64,000 bases of DNA, from NCBI GenBank assembly GCA_036756425.1, contig DAIOLC010000001.1, positions 62,001 through 126,000 of the forward strand. The letters run 5' to 3'. The notes under the pieces are model-generated. The model did not search any database, was not told the origin of the DNA, and was given only the letters and a program-made list of their open reading frames with translations. Each line of letters starts with the position of its first letter. Within the stretch, counting starts at the first letter, position 1. The position numbers and the translations under genes are program-made. This DNA is from UBA6115 sp012514225 (GTDB lineage Bacteria; Bacillota; Clostridia; Christensenellales; Aristaeellaceae). Of this stretch, positions 43,023 through 51,424 are shown piece by piece.

Positions 43023-45731
43023 ATGTTCGAACGTTTGATGAACTCGCTGGGGATGGGGACGGAGGGGCAATTGAAGCCGCTTCGCCGCCAGGCTGACGCG
43101 ATTGAAGCCCTGGAGCCGACCTACGAGCGGATGAGCAACGACCAGCTGCGCGCGCAGACGGACCTTTTCAAGCAGCGCCTGGCGCAGGGGCAGACCCTGG
43201 ACGACATCCTGCCCGAAGCCTTCGCGCTGGTGCGGGAAGCGTCCAGGCGCACCCTGGGGCTGCGCCCCTTCAACGTCCAGCTTATCGGCGGCATCGTGCT
43301 GCATCAGGGCCGCATCGCCGAGATGAAAACGGGCGAGGGCAAAACGCTGACCGCCTGCCTGCCGGCCTACCTCAACGCGCTGACCGGCAAGGGCGTCCAT
43401 ATCGTGACCGTCAACGACTACCTGGCCAAGTTCCAGGGCGAGGACATGGGCAAGCTGTTCCGCTTTCTGGGGCTCAGCGTGGGCGTCATCGTGCATGACC
43501 TGGACAACGAGCAGCGGCGCAGCGCCTATGCCTGCGACATCACCTACGGCACCAACAACGAAATGGGCTTCGACTACCTGCGTGACAACATGGTCGTTTA
43601 CGGGAAGGACATGGTGCAGCGCGGGCATTCCTTCGCAATCGTGGACGAGGTGGACTCCATCCTGATCGACGAGGCACGCACCCCGCTGATTATTTCCGGC
43701 CAGGGCGAGAAATCCACCGACCTGTACGAGCGGGCGGACCGCTTCGTCGCGCGCCTGAAACGCGACGACGACTATACGGTGGAGGAGAAGGAGCGCGCGG
43801 TCGTCTTTACCGAGGACGGCGCGCGCAAGGCGGAATCCGCTTTTTCCATCGACAACCTGACGGACCCGGAGAACAACGAGCTCAACCACCACCTGCTCCA
43901 GTCGCTCAAGGCGCATGCGCTGTTCAAGCGGGACGTGGACTACGTTGTGCAAAACGGCGAGGTCGTCATCGTGGACGAGTTCACCGGGCGGCTGATGGTC
44001 GGCAGGCGGTATTCCGACGGTCTGCACCAGGCCATCGAGGCGAAGGAGCACGTGCAGGTCGAGCGGGAGAGCAAGACGCTGGCGACCATCACCTTCCAGA
44101 ATTACTTCCGCATGTACAAGAAGCTGTCGGGTATGACGGGAACGGCCAAGACCGAGGAAGCCGAGTTCCAGGGCATCTATTCCCTGGACGTCGTCCAGGT
44201 GCCCACCAACATGCCCATGATCCGCAAGGACCTAAACGACATGGTTTACCGTTCCAAGCGCGGCAAGTACAACGCGGTGGTGGAGGAAATCGTCGCCCGG
44301 CACCAGTCCGGCCAGCCGCTGCTGGTGGGCACCATCTCGGTGGAGGTGTCCGAGCACATCAGCGACATGCTGTCCAGGCGCGGGGTGAAGCACGAGGTGC
44401 TCAACGCCAAACAGCACGCGCGTGAGGCCGCCATCGTGGCGCAGGCCGGCCACCTCGGCGCCGTGACCATCGCAACCAACATGGCAGGCCGCGGAACCGA
44501 CATCCTGCTGGGCGGCAACCCGGACTATCTGGCGCGCAGGTCCCTCCGGCAGGAGGAAGTGCCCGAGGACATCATCGAGGAGGCGGTCGGCCGCAACGAG
44601 CAGGTGCCGGAGGAAGTCCTGCAGGCGCGGCGCAGGTTTGAGGAACTGAAGGCCGAGTACCGGAAGACTACGGACAAGGAGCACGACCAGGTCGTCGCGC
44701 TGGGCGGGCTGCATATCATCGGCACCGAGCGGCATGAGAGCCGGCGCATCGACAACCAGCTGCGCGGCCGCTCCGGCCGCCAGGGCGACCCGGGCTCCAG
44801 CCAGTTCTTCATCTCCCTGGAGGACGACCTGATGCGCCTGTTTGGCGGGGAGCGCATCGAGCCGCTCATCGGCCGGCTGGGCATGGAGGAGAACGAGCCG
44901 CTGGCGGCGGGCCTCTTGACCAAGCAGATTGAGAACGCCCAGAAGCGCATCGAAAGCCGGAACTACGAAATCCGCAAGAACGTGCTGCAGTACGACGACG
45001 TGATGAACCAGCAGCGTGAATTGATATACTCCCAGCGCCGCCAGGTGCTGGAAGGTCAGGACATGCGCCAGGCGGTTTCCGCGATGGGGGACAAGCTGCT
45101 GGAGGAAGCCGTGCAGCGCTTCTGCGCGGGCGAGCCCGGCGACTGGGACGTGGACGGGCTGAGCGAGTACCTGGAGAGGCTGATGGTTCCCTTCGGCACC
45201 TTCAAGGCCAACCGGGATGCCATCCGCGGGTTTGACAGGAACGGGATGGTGGCCTTCCTGAAGAAGGCCGCGGGGGATTTCTACCACCGCCGGGAGGAAG
45301 AGCTGACCGCCCTGGGCATCGACATGCGGGAGCTGGAGCGCTCCATCCTCCTGCGGTCTGTCGACAACCGCTGGATGGACCATATCGACGCGATGGACCA
45401 GCTGCGCGACGGCATCGGACTTCGGGCCTACGCCCAGAAAAACCCGGTGAACGAGTACAAGATGGAAAGCTACGACATGTTCGACGAAATGTCGCGGCTC
45501 ATCCAGGAGGACACCGTCCGCACGCTCTACCAGCTGCGCATCCAAAAGCCGCAGGAACGCAAGGCCGCCGCCCGCGTCACCTCCGAAAGCGGGGCCGACA
45601 CCCCGGGCCAGTCGCCGCGCCAGCCGGTTAAAACGAAACCGGGCGAGAAGATCGGCAGAAACAGCCCCTGCCCCTGCGGCAGCGGGAAGAAATACAAGCA
45701 CTGCCACGGCCAGAGCGGCGCCGCGCAATAA
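43023..45731 (+). CDS. secA: Preprotein translocase ATPase SecA
   Basis: This 902-aa motor drives Sec-dependent export. Motifs: AEMKTGEGKTLTACLPAYL (Walker A), VDEVDSILIDEARTPLIISG (DEVD), GMTGTAKTEEAEF, ATNMAGRGTDILLGGNPDYL, GRSGRQGDPGSSQFFISLED, and a C-terminal zinc-binding tail GRNSPCPCGSGKKYKHCHG that binds SecB/ribosome in other bacteria. ATG 43023 has SD GGAG. prfB follows after 13 nt, the common Firmicute secA-prfB order. Confidence 0.98.
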   Translation: MFERLMNSLGMGTEGQLKPLRRQADAIEALEPTYERMSNDQLRAQTDLFKQRLAQGQTLDDILPEAFALVREASRRTLGLRPFNVQLIGGIVLHQGRIAEMKTGEGKTLTACLPAYLNALTGKGVHIVTVNDYLAKFQGEDMGKLFRFLGLSVGVIVHDLDNEQRRSAYACDITYGTNNEMGFDYLRDNMVVYGKDMVQRGHSFAIVDEVDSILIDEARTPLIISGQGEKSTDLYERADRFVARLKRDDDYTVEEKERAVVFTEDGARKAESAFSIDNLTDPENNELNHHLLQSLKAHALFKRDVDYVVQNGEVVIVDEFTGRLMVGRRYSDGLHQAIEAKEHVQVERESKTLATITFQNYFRMYKKLSGMTGTAKTEEAEFQGIYSLDVVQVPTNMPMIRKDLNDMVYRSKRGKYNAVVEEIVARHQSGQPLLVGTISVEVSEHISDMLSRRGVKHEVLNAKQHAREAAIVAQAGHLGAVTIATNMAGRGTDILLGGNPDYLARRSLRQEEVPEDIIEEAVGRNEQVPEEVLQARRRFEELKAEYRKTTDKEHDQVVALGGLHIIGTERHESRRIDNQLRGRSGRQGDPGSSQFFISLEDDLMRLFGGERIEPLIGRLGMEENEPLAAGLLTKQIENAQKRIESRNYEIRKNVLQYDDVMNQQRELIYSQRRQVLEGQDMRQAVSAMGDKLLEEAVQRFCAGEPGDWDVDGLSEYLERLMVPFGTFKANRDAIRGFDRNGMVAFLKKAAGDFYHRREEELTALGIDMRELERSILLRSVDNRWMDHIDAMDQLRDGIGLRAYAQKNPVNEYKMESYDMFDEMSRLIQEDTVRTLYQLRIQKPQERKAAARVTSESGADTPGQSPRQPVKTKPGEKIGRNSPCPCGSGKKYKHCHGQSGAAQ

Positions 45732-45744
45732 GGAAGGAAAAGGC

Positions 45745-46845
45745 ATGATTGTAGGCCTGGAGGAAATCAAGCAAAGCCTGGGGCAGATGCGGGAAGAGCT
45801 CGAGGAAATCAGGGACGGGCTGCACGTCCCCCTGATGGAGCGCGAGCTGATCGAGCTGCGCGAGGAAATGGCCGCGCCCGGCTTTTGGGATGACGTGGAG
45901 CGTTCCACCCACGTCAACAAGCGGATTTCGACCCTGGAAGGGAAAATCGGCCATTATGACGACCTCCGCCGCCAGCGGGACGACCTGGAGGTGATGGTCG
46001 AACTGGCGGAGGAGGAAAACGACGAGACCACCGCCCGCGAAGCGGAAGACGAGCTGACCCGGTTGCGCGGACATGTGGACGCGCTGGCGCTGGAAACGCT
46101 GATGCGCGGGGATTATGACCAGAGCAACGCCGTGCTGTCCCTCCACGCAGGCGCGGGCGGCACCGAAGCCCAGGACTGGACGCAGATGCTCTACCGGATG
46201 TACATGCGCTACTGTGAGAAAATGGGTTTCAAGGTCACGCTGCTGGATTACCTGGAGGGCGACGAGGCGGGCGTCAAGTCCGTTTCCTTCGAGGTGGACG
46301 GGGACAACGCCTACGGCTACCTGCGCGGGGAAAAGGGCGTCCATCGCCTGGTTCGCATCAGCCCCTTCGACTCCAACGCCCGGCGGCACACCTCCTTCGC
46401 TTCCCTGGACGTGGCGCCGATGCTGGAGGACGACGGGCAGATCGAAATCAACATGGAGGACGTCCGGGTTGACACCTACCGCTCCACCGGCGCGGGCGGC
46501 CAACACGTCAACAAGACCGACTCCGCCGTTCGCATGACGCATATCCCCTCCGGCATCGTGGTTTCCTGCCAGAACGAGCGCTCCCAGGTGCAGAACAGGG
46601 AGATGTGCATGCGGATGCTGCGCGCGCGGCTGCTTGAGCTCAGGGAGCGCGAAAACGAGGAAAAGATGGCCGAAATCAAGGGTGAGATGAAGAAAATCGA
46701 GTGGGGCAGCCAAATCCGCTCCTATGTGTTCCAGCCTTATACCATGGTCAAGGACCACCGCACCGGGTTTGAGTCCGGCAACGTTGACGATGTGATGGAC
46801 GGCAACCTGGATGGTTTTGTGACGGCCTACCTGAAAATGCAGTGA
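45745..46845 (+). CDS. prfB: Peptide chain release factor 2
   Basis: This 366-aa factor recognises UGA and UAA. The SPF anticodon-like tripeptide is in RISPFDSNARRHTSF and the catalytic GGQ in TGAGGQHVNKTDSAVR. The reading frame is continuous from the ATG; the programmed +1 frameshift (in-frame UGA near codon 25) that many bacteria use is absent. SD GGAAGG. The TGA stop overlaps the GTG of the next gene. Stopping on TGA itself is worth noting. Confidence 0.97.
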   Translation: MIVGLEEIKQSLGQMREELEEIRDGLHVPLMERELIELREEMAAPGFWDDVERSTHVNKRISTLEGKIGHYDDLRRQRDDLEVMVELAEEENDETTAREAEDELTRLRGHVDALALETLMRGDYDQSNAVLSLHAGAGGTEAQDWTQMLYRMYMRYCEKMGFKVTLLDYLEGDEAGVKSVSFEVDGDNAYGYLRGEKGVHRLVRISPFDSNARRHTSFASLDVAPMLEDDGQIEINMEDVRVDTYRSTGAGGQHVNKTDSAVRMTHIPSGIVVSCQNERSQVQNREMCMRMLRARLLELRERENEEKMAEIKGEMKKIEWGSQIRSYVFQPYTMVKDHRTGFESGNVDDVMDGNLDGFVTAYLKMQ

Positions 46846-47588
46846 GCCCGAACCGGGCGGTGCTGCCGGAAGCCGGCAGGGCGCTGGCCAGGTGGCGCCG
46901 GCTCATCGCACTTGCCCTCTTTGTTTCCATGATTCTCCTGATGCCATCCCTCCTGCTGCTGGATGGCGGCCGGGCGGGGAAGCTGCTGGAAATGTTCAAC
47001 CGCCACGCGCGGACGGAGGATTCCGGTATCGGTGCGGGAGAATACCCCGCCCTGGCGGAAGCCCTGTCGGGCTACCTGTCCGGACGGAGGACGGACGCGC
47101 AGGTGATGATAATCGATGGCGGCGAGGCGGCGCCCGCGTTCAAGCCGCATGAGGTCTTGCATCTGAAGGACGTCAGGTCGCTGTTCCGGCTCTCGGAAAC
47201 CCTCGCCCTCTGCGCGATTGTGCCAACAGCGCTGTCGGCGGGCGCCGTTTTCCGCATCCGCCGTTATGGAAGGGGAAAGGGGCTCGTCGCCCTGGGCAAA
47301 GGCGGGCAGGCTGCTGCGCTGGCCGCCGGCGGGCTGCTGTCAATTATTTCTCTGGGGACAGTCATGGACTTCAGCGCCGCCTTCACCCTGCTCCATCGCC
47401 TGGCGTTCGCCAACGACCTGTGGCTGCTCGACCCGATGGAGGATTTGCTGCTCCAGTTGATGCCGGAGCCGTTCTTTGCCGAGTACGCCTTCCGCGCCGC
47501 GCTCAGGTTCCTGGCTGTGCTGGCCATTTTGTTTGCCGCGTTTACGGGTTTGAAGTATTTTGGAAAGAGGCTCGCCGTTGAAGAATAA
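46842..47588 (+). CDS. TIGR01906/DUF1461 membrane protein, probable Lit-type lipoprotein transacylase
   Basis: This 248-aa protein has four likely transmembrane segments (about 20-40, 113-135, 153-170, 212-232) and an extracytoplasmic loop. Family-typical stretches are FKPHEVLHLKDVRSLF (near 97) and LLHRLAFANDLWLLDPMEDL followed by PEPFF (near 180). Members of this family include Lit of Enterococcus and Bacillus, which moves an acyl chain within lipoproteins to make the lyso form. The assignment here rests on motif likeness only. GTG start overlaps the prfB stop (GTGA); tsaD follows with an 11-bp overlap. Confidence 0.65.
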   Translation: MSPNRAVLPEAGRALARWRRLIALALFVSMILLMPSLLLLDGGRAGKLLEMFNRHARTEDSGIGAGEYPALAEALSGYLSGRRTDAQVMIIDGGEAAPAFKPHEVLHLKDVRSLFRLSETLALCAIVPTALSAGAVFRIRRYGRGKGLVALGKGGQAAALAAGGLLSIISLGTVMDFSAAFTLLHRLAFANDLWLLDPMEDLLLQLMPEPFFAEYAFRAALRFLAVLAILFAAFTGLKYFGKRLAVEE

Positions 47589-48651
47589 GGAAACCAATGC
47601 CCATGTTCCGGATTCCCGGAAATCCGTCCGCATCCTTGGCATCGAAAGCTCCTGCGACGAGACGGCGGCATCGGTGGTCGAGAACGGCCGGGTGATTCTT
47701 TCTGACGTTGTCTACTCCCAAATCGCGCTACACGCGCCCTACGGCGGCGTGGTGCCCGAAATCGCCAGCCGCTCGCATATCGAGAAAGTGGACGCGGTCG
47801 TCACCCTGGCGCTGGAGCAGGCGGGCCTTTCGCTTTCCGGTCTGGACGCCGTAGCGGTCACCCAGGGGCCGGGGCTGGTCGGCGCGCTGCTGGTCGGCGT
47901 CAGCTACGCGAAAGGCCTGGCTTTCGCGCTGGGCAAGCCGCTCGTCGCCGTCAACCACATCGCCGGGCACATCAGTTCCAACTACCTTGCCCATCCCGGA
48001 CTGAACCCTCCCTTCCTGTGCCTGGTCGTGTCCGGCGGCCACAGCCACCTGGTGGAAGTCAAGGACACGGGCTACAGGCTGATCGGGGGCACCCAGGACG
48101 ACGCGGCGGGCGAGGCCTTCGACAAGGCCGCGCGGGTGCTGGGCCTGCCCTACCCGGGCGGTCCCAACCTGGATCTCCTGGCTGAGCAGGGCGACCCGTC
48201 GGCCTTTACCCTGCCCATGCCCCATCCGGCCGGCCCCTATGACTACAGTTTCTCCGGGCTGAAGACCGCCTTCATCAACCTGGTCCACAGGCTGCGCCAG
48301 CGCGGCGAGGCGTTTTCCCAGGCGGACCTCTCGGCGGTTTTCCGGGACACGGTCGTCCGCCACCTTTGCGACGGCGCCATCCGCGCCTGCCGGGACAACG
48401 GCTTCAAGACGCTCGCCCTGGCCGGCGGCGTGTCCGCCAACAGCCTGCTGCGCCGCCGGCTCGCCGAACGGTGCGAGGCCGAAGGCATCGCCTTTTATCT
48501 GCCTCCGCTGGCCCTGAGCGGGGACAACGCTGCGATGGTCGCGTCCGCCGCGTATTATCAGCTGTCAAAAGGGGACGTCGCGGGGCTGGACCTGAACGCC
48601 GACCCGGCGCTATCCCTTGTTTACGCGGAGGACCAGCCGGTGGATTTCTGA
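47578..48651 (+). CDS. tsaD: tRNA N6-adenosine threonylcarbamoyltransferase TsaD
   Basis: This 357-aa ASKHA enzyme transfers threonylcarbamoyl to A37 of tRNA. Motifs: ILGIESSCDETAASVVENG, GVVPEIASRSHIEKV, VTQGPGLVGALLVGVSYAKG, the metal-binding NHIAGHISSNYL and LVVSGGHSHLVEV, and ALAGGVSANSLLRRRL. TTG 47578 is preferred as start because GGAAAGAGG sits at normal spacing. It is far from tsaE/tsaB, which lie near 20 kb. Its last 42 bp overlap the convergent metallophosphoesterase gene. Confidence 0.95.
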   Translation: MKNKETNAHVPDSRKSVRILGIESSCDETAASVVENGRVILSDVVYSQIALHAPYGGVVPEIASRSHIEKVDAVVTLALEQAGLSLSGLDAVAVTQGPGLVGALLVGVSYAKGLAFALGKPLVAVNHIAGHISSNYLAHPGLNPPFLCLVVSGGHSHLVEVKDTGYRLIGGTQDDAAGEAFDKAARVLGLPYPGGPNLDLLAEQGDPSAFTLPMPHPAGPYDYSFSGLKTAFINLVHRLRQRGEAFSQADLSAVFRDTVVRHLCDGAIRACRDNGFKTLALAGGVSANSLLRRRLAERCEAEGIAFYLPPLALSGDNAAMVASAAYYQLSKGDVAGLDLNADPALSLVYAEDQPVDF

Positions 48652-49458
48652 GCGGGTTCCCAGCCGCATCGGCAGTATCGACGTGCCCGCCCCGCAGCTG
48701 ACGAAAATCTCCGCCCCGAACGCCCGGTACCATCCCGCGCGGAAACGGTTCCCATAGATGCTGGACGAAAGCAGGCTCCTGCCAAACAGGGCGACCTGCC
48801 CGCCATGGGTGTGTCCGCACAGGGCCAGGTCAAAGCGAAGCCCCGCTTCCGCCGCGTCCGGGAGTAGGTCGGGGGAATGGGTGGACAAGAGGACGAACCG
48901 GGCGCCGTCGGATTGTTCTTTCAAGGCCTGGAAATCAGGCTTTCCGCATCTGAAATCGTCCGGTACGCAGACCGCAAGCGAGTCGTCGCCTTGGCGGAAC
49001 ACCCGGGTCTGGTTGACGAGGGGCTGCACGTTTTTCTCCCGCATCGCGCGCAGCAGCGGCTCCATCGTCTTGCCTCCCTCCGGATAGTCGTGGTTTCCCA
49101 GCGCCGCCAGTACGGGCGCGCCGGCCGGAAAAGAGGGAATGGCGTTGAAAAAGGCGATGGCTTGCTCCTGGTCCTCTCCATAGTCACCGCCCAGGAGAAT
49201 CAGGTCCGCTCGGAGCGCGGTCAGGCGCTCGCACAGGCTGACGGCAGCGCGGGCGTCCAGGTACGCGCCGAAATGGATGTCCGAGGCGTAGGCGACGGCG
49301 TAGCCGTCAAAAGCCCCAGGCAGCGCATCCAGCCGGCGCTCCTCCTCCCGAAGGACGATATTGCCCGCCAGAAAAAATGGATATAGCCACTTCTTGTCCC
49401 TGGGGATGTGCCGCAGCATGGGCGGCAACGCGCGGGCCAATCGTTCTTTCAGTTCCAA
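48610..49458 (-). CDS. Calcineurin-like metallophosphoesterase
   Basis: This 282-aa protein has the full metallophosphoesterase set: ASDIHFGAY (D-x-H), LILLGGDYGEDQ (GD), AALGNHDYPEGG (GNH[D/E]) and LALCGHTHGGQVALFG (GHxH). An N-terminal LYPFFLAGNIVLREE segment may be a membrane anchor, as in YkuE-type enzymes that act on membrane-linked substrates. TTG 49458 is chosen since GGAGG precedes it by 5 nt. Substrate unknown. It converges on tsaD with a 42-bp overlap. Confidence 0.85.
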   Translation of the reverse strand: MELKERLARALPPMLRHIPRDKKWLYPFFLAGNIVLREEERRLDALPGAFDGYAVAYASDIHFGAYLDARAAVSLCERLTALRADLILLGGDYGEDQEQAIAFFNAIPSFPAGAPVLAALGNHDYPEGGKTMEPLLRAMREKNVQPLVNQTRVFRQGDDSLAVCVPDDFRCGKPDFQALKEQSDGARFVLLSTHSPDLLPDAAEAGLRFDLALCGHTHGGQVALFGRSLLSSSIYGNRFRAGWYRAFGAEIFVSCGAGTSILPMRLGTRSEIHRLVLRVNKG

Positions 49459-49516
49459 GCGGACCTCCGGGTGTTTCTTGATCGTCAGACGGCCGTACGG
49501 CAGCTGTAAGCGGTGC

Positions 49517-49545
49517 TTGCCCTTTGCGGCGGGCACGCTTACTAT
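49517..49545 (+). promoter_or_regulatory. Promoter of the barnase-barstar genes
   Basis: TTGCCC (49517-49522), 17 nt, TACTAT (49540-49545), 37 nt upstream of the lipoprotein-barnase ATG. Confidence 0.6.
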
Positions 49546-49737
49546 ACCATGGAACCCATGACGTGGCGGAAGGGGGAACGAATGAGAACGGTCAAGCTGC
49601 TCGCGTTGGCACTTATCCTGTTGCTGGCTGTCTTCCTTGGAGGCTGCGCGCAAGCGCCTGAACCCCAAGCGCCGGTAACGCCGCTGCCCATTGCCACTCC
49701 AGGCAAGCAGCCCGCAGCAGCCGTGGCGCCGGACACT

Positions 49738-49792
49738 CATCCCCCCGAAACCACGCAGGCCGCCTTGCCGGAGGGCGGGCAATACACCTTAA
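49738..49792 (+). repeat. 55-bp direct repeat, copy 1 (left flank of gap)
   Basis: Identical to 49893-49947 on the other side of the N-run. This is most simply two contig ends that overlap but were scaffolded rather than merged. Confidence 0.95.
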
Positions 49793-49892
49793 NNNNNNNN
49801 NNNNNNNNNNNNNNNNNNNNNNNNNNNNNNNNNNNNNNNNNNNNNNNNNNNNNNNNNNNNNNNNNNNNNNNNNNNNNNNNNNNNNNNNNNNN
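49793..49892. other. Assembly gap of exactly 100 N
   Basis: A run of 100 N, the conventional length for an unknown gap. Because both flanks carry the same 55 bp, the real gap is probably zero or negative. Confidence 0.98.
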
Positions 49893-49947
49893 CATCCCCC
49901 CGAAACCACGCAGGCCGCCTTGCCGGAGGGCGGGCAATACACCTTAA
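49893..49947 (+). repeat. 55-bp direct repeat, copy 2 (right flank of gap)
   Basis: Exact copy of 49738-49792. Collapsing 155 nt (one copy plus the Ns) restores one reading frame across the gene, since 155 leaves remainder 2 and the frame on the right is shifted by exactly that. Confidence 0.95.
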
Positions 49948-50268
49948 GGGACGACGTCGCGCTCTACCTGCACCTGTACAAACGGCTGCCGGACAACTTC
50001 ATCACGAAAGCCCAGGCGCGCGCGCTGGGCTGGAAGGGCGGGGACCTGAGGCCATAAGCAAAGGGAAAGGCCATCGGCGGCGACCGCTTCGGCAATTACG
50101 AAGGCCTGCTGCCGGAGAAGAAAGGCAGGGCGTATTTCGAGTGCGACGTGGACACGCTGAACCGCTCCTCCCGGGGCGCCAAGCGCATCGTCTACTCCTC
50201 TGACGGGCTGATTTACTACACGGACGACCATTACGACAGCTTTACCCTGCTGTATACGGAGGACGGCC

Positions 50269-50550
50269 ATGCAGGAGATTGAACTGGACGGGCGCAGGAT
50301 GGACACGCGGGCGCTGGCGCACGCCCATCTCAAGCGGCAGCTGAACCTGCCCGCTTATTACGGCAACAACCTCGACGCGCTGGCGGACTGCCTGGGTGAG
50401 CTGTCTGACTGCGCCATCGTCCTGCGATACCCCAACGCCATGCTCAACGCGCTGGGCCCATATGGCCAGCAAATCCTCAAGGTGTTTCAGCAGGCGTCCC
50501 TCGGCAGGCGGGACTTCAGGTTCAGGGCGGAAGGGCTCCGCCAGGGCTAA
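50269..50550 (+). CDS. Barstar family ribonuclease inhibitor
   Basis: This 93-aa protein is the size of barstar (about 90 aa) and has the core YYGNNLDALADCLGELSD; Asp36 and Asp40 match the barnase-contacting acidic residues. Barstar neutralises the RNase inside the producing cell. It overlaps the last 14 bp of the barnase gene and is intact, although the nuclease frame carries a stop. Its stop overlaps that of the convergent sir2 gene. Confidence 0.92.
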   Translation: MQEIELDGRRMDTRALAHAHLKRQLNLPAYYGNNLDALADCLGELSDCAIVLRYPNAMLNALGPYGQQILKVFQQASLGRRDFRFRAEGLRQG

Positions 50551-51278
50551 ACGCCGCCCAGGGCTTCCATCAATGATTTGAAGACCCCGCCGATGCGGTC
50601 GCGGATGACCAGGTCGGCGTGGGCGTCGTAGGGGGTCTCGTCGCGGTTGACGATGACCAGCCTGCCCGGGCACAGCCTGGCATAGGCGGCCGCCGGATAG
50701 ACCTGCAGCGAGGTGCCGCCCACGATGAGCAGGTCCGCCGCCTGAATCCGGCGGACAGCTTCGCGCGTCACGGCCTCGTCCAGCGGTTCCTCATACAGCA
50801 CGACGTCCGGCCGGACGACGCCTCCGCAGCCGCACAGGGGAACGCCTGCAGTTTCCAGGATATATGCCAAAGGATAGGCCTTCCCGCAGGACAGGCAGTG
50901 GTTCTTCAGCGTGGTGCCATGCAGTTCCAGCACGCATTTTGAGCCGGCTTTCTGGTGCAGCCCGTCGATGTTCTGCGTGACCACGCAGTCGACCTTTCCG
51001 CGCTTCTCCAGTTCCGCCAGTGCGGTGTGCGCGGCGTTCGGTTTTGCGTCCGGCGCCAGGATTTTGTCACGGTAGAAGGAATAAAACAAATCAGGGTGGC
51101 GCATGAAGAAGGTGTGGCTGAGGATGGTCTCCGGCTGAATCGGGTTGTCCCGCACGTAGAGCCCCTCGGCTCCCCGGAAGTCCGGGATGCCGCTTTCCGT
51201 GGAAACGCCCGCCCCGCCAAAGAAGACGACGCGTTTCGCTTCTTTCACCATTTCCGCAAGCTGATAGTCGTTCCGCAC
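50547..51278 (-). CDS. NAD-dependent protein deacylase (Sir2 family)
   Basis: This 243-aa sirtuin removes acyl groups from lysine using NAD+. Motifs: FFGGAGVSTESGIPDFRG (NAD-binding), VVTQNIDGLHQKAGS, catalytic His in LELHGT, four zinc cysteines (HCLSCGKAY and VPLCGCGG), GTSLQVYPAA and NRDETPYD. GTG 51278 with SD AGGAG. An extended -10 TGCTATAAT lies 22 nt upstream (TATAAT 51300-51305). It converges on barstar with a 4-bp stop overlap. Confidence 0.95.
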   Translation of the reverse strand: MRNDYQLAEMVKEAKRVVFFGGAGVSTESGIPDFRGAEGLYVRDNPIQPETILSHTFFMRHPDLFYSFYRDKILAPDAKPNAAHTALAELEKRGKVDCVVTQNIDGLHQKAGSKCVLELHGTTLKNHCLSCGKAYPLAYILETAGVPLCGCGGVVRPDVVLYEEPLDEAVTREAVRRIQAADLLIVGGTSLQVYPAAAYARLCPGRLVIVNRDETPYDAHADLVIRDRIGGVFKSLMEALGGV

Positions 51279-51344
51279 TGCGCTTCTCCTTTTTTTATGA
51301 TTATAGCAGAAGGGCGCCTGAGCCCAAAAGCGGGGGCGGGTTCG

Positions 51345-51358
51345 GTTCACGAGTGAAC
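51345..51358. promoter_or_regulatory. Palindrome between sir2 and the sugar-ABC ATPase gene
   Basis: GTTCAC-GA-GTGAAC, a perfect 6-2-6 inverted repeat in the divergent intergenic region. It could be an operator for either gene; no regulator gene is adjacent. Confidence 0.35.
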
Positions 51359-51424
51359 GGATTGACCAAAGGGAAGCCACGAACTTTGGAGGCTGTAACA
51401 ATGGCGCAAGCGGGCGGGATTCCC

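Larger units (their letters stand above)
49582..50282 (+). pseudogene. Lipoprotein-anchored barnase-family ribonuclease, interrupted by TAA and by an assembly gap
   Basis: The N-terminus is a lipoprotein signal (RTVKLLALALILLLAVFLGGC) with lipobox LGGC, then a Pro-rich linker. When the 100-N gap and one 55-bp duplicate are removed, the frame continues into a barnase (RNase N1) domain: RDDVALYLHLYKRLPDNFI, KAIGGDRFGNYEGLLP, then YFECD (Glu general base, 50139-50141), RGAKRIVYSSDGLIYY (two Arg) and DDHYDSF (His, 50229-50231). A TAA at 50055-50057 falls before all catalytic residues, between GGDLRP and AKGKAIGGD. It may be a true nonsense mutation or a base error near the gap. The intact downstream barstar argues that the enzyme is, or was, active. 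Confidence 0.8.

Noticed and set aside
46842..47588. Generic permease assignment for the membrane protein after prfB
   Set aside because: The pattern of conserved stretches (HEVLHLKDV, LLDPMEDL, PEPFF) fits the TIGR01906/DUF1461 family better than any transporter.
49737..49942. Short frames crossing the N-run
   Set aside because: They consist of unknown residues and duplicated flanks from the scaffolding artefact.
49738..49947. True tandem duplication or mobile-element target-site duplication around the N-run
   Set aside because: Exactly 100 N and frame restoration on collapse point to overlapping contig ends instead.
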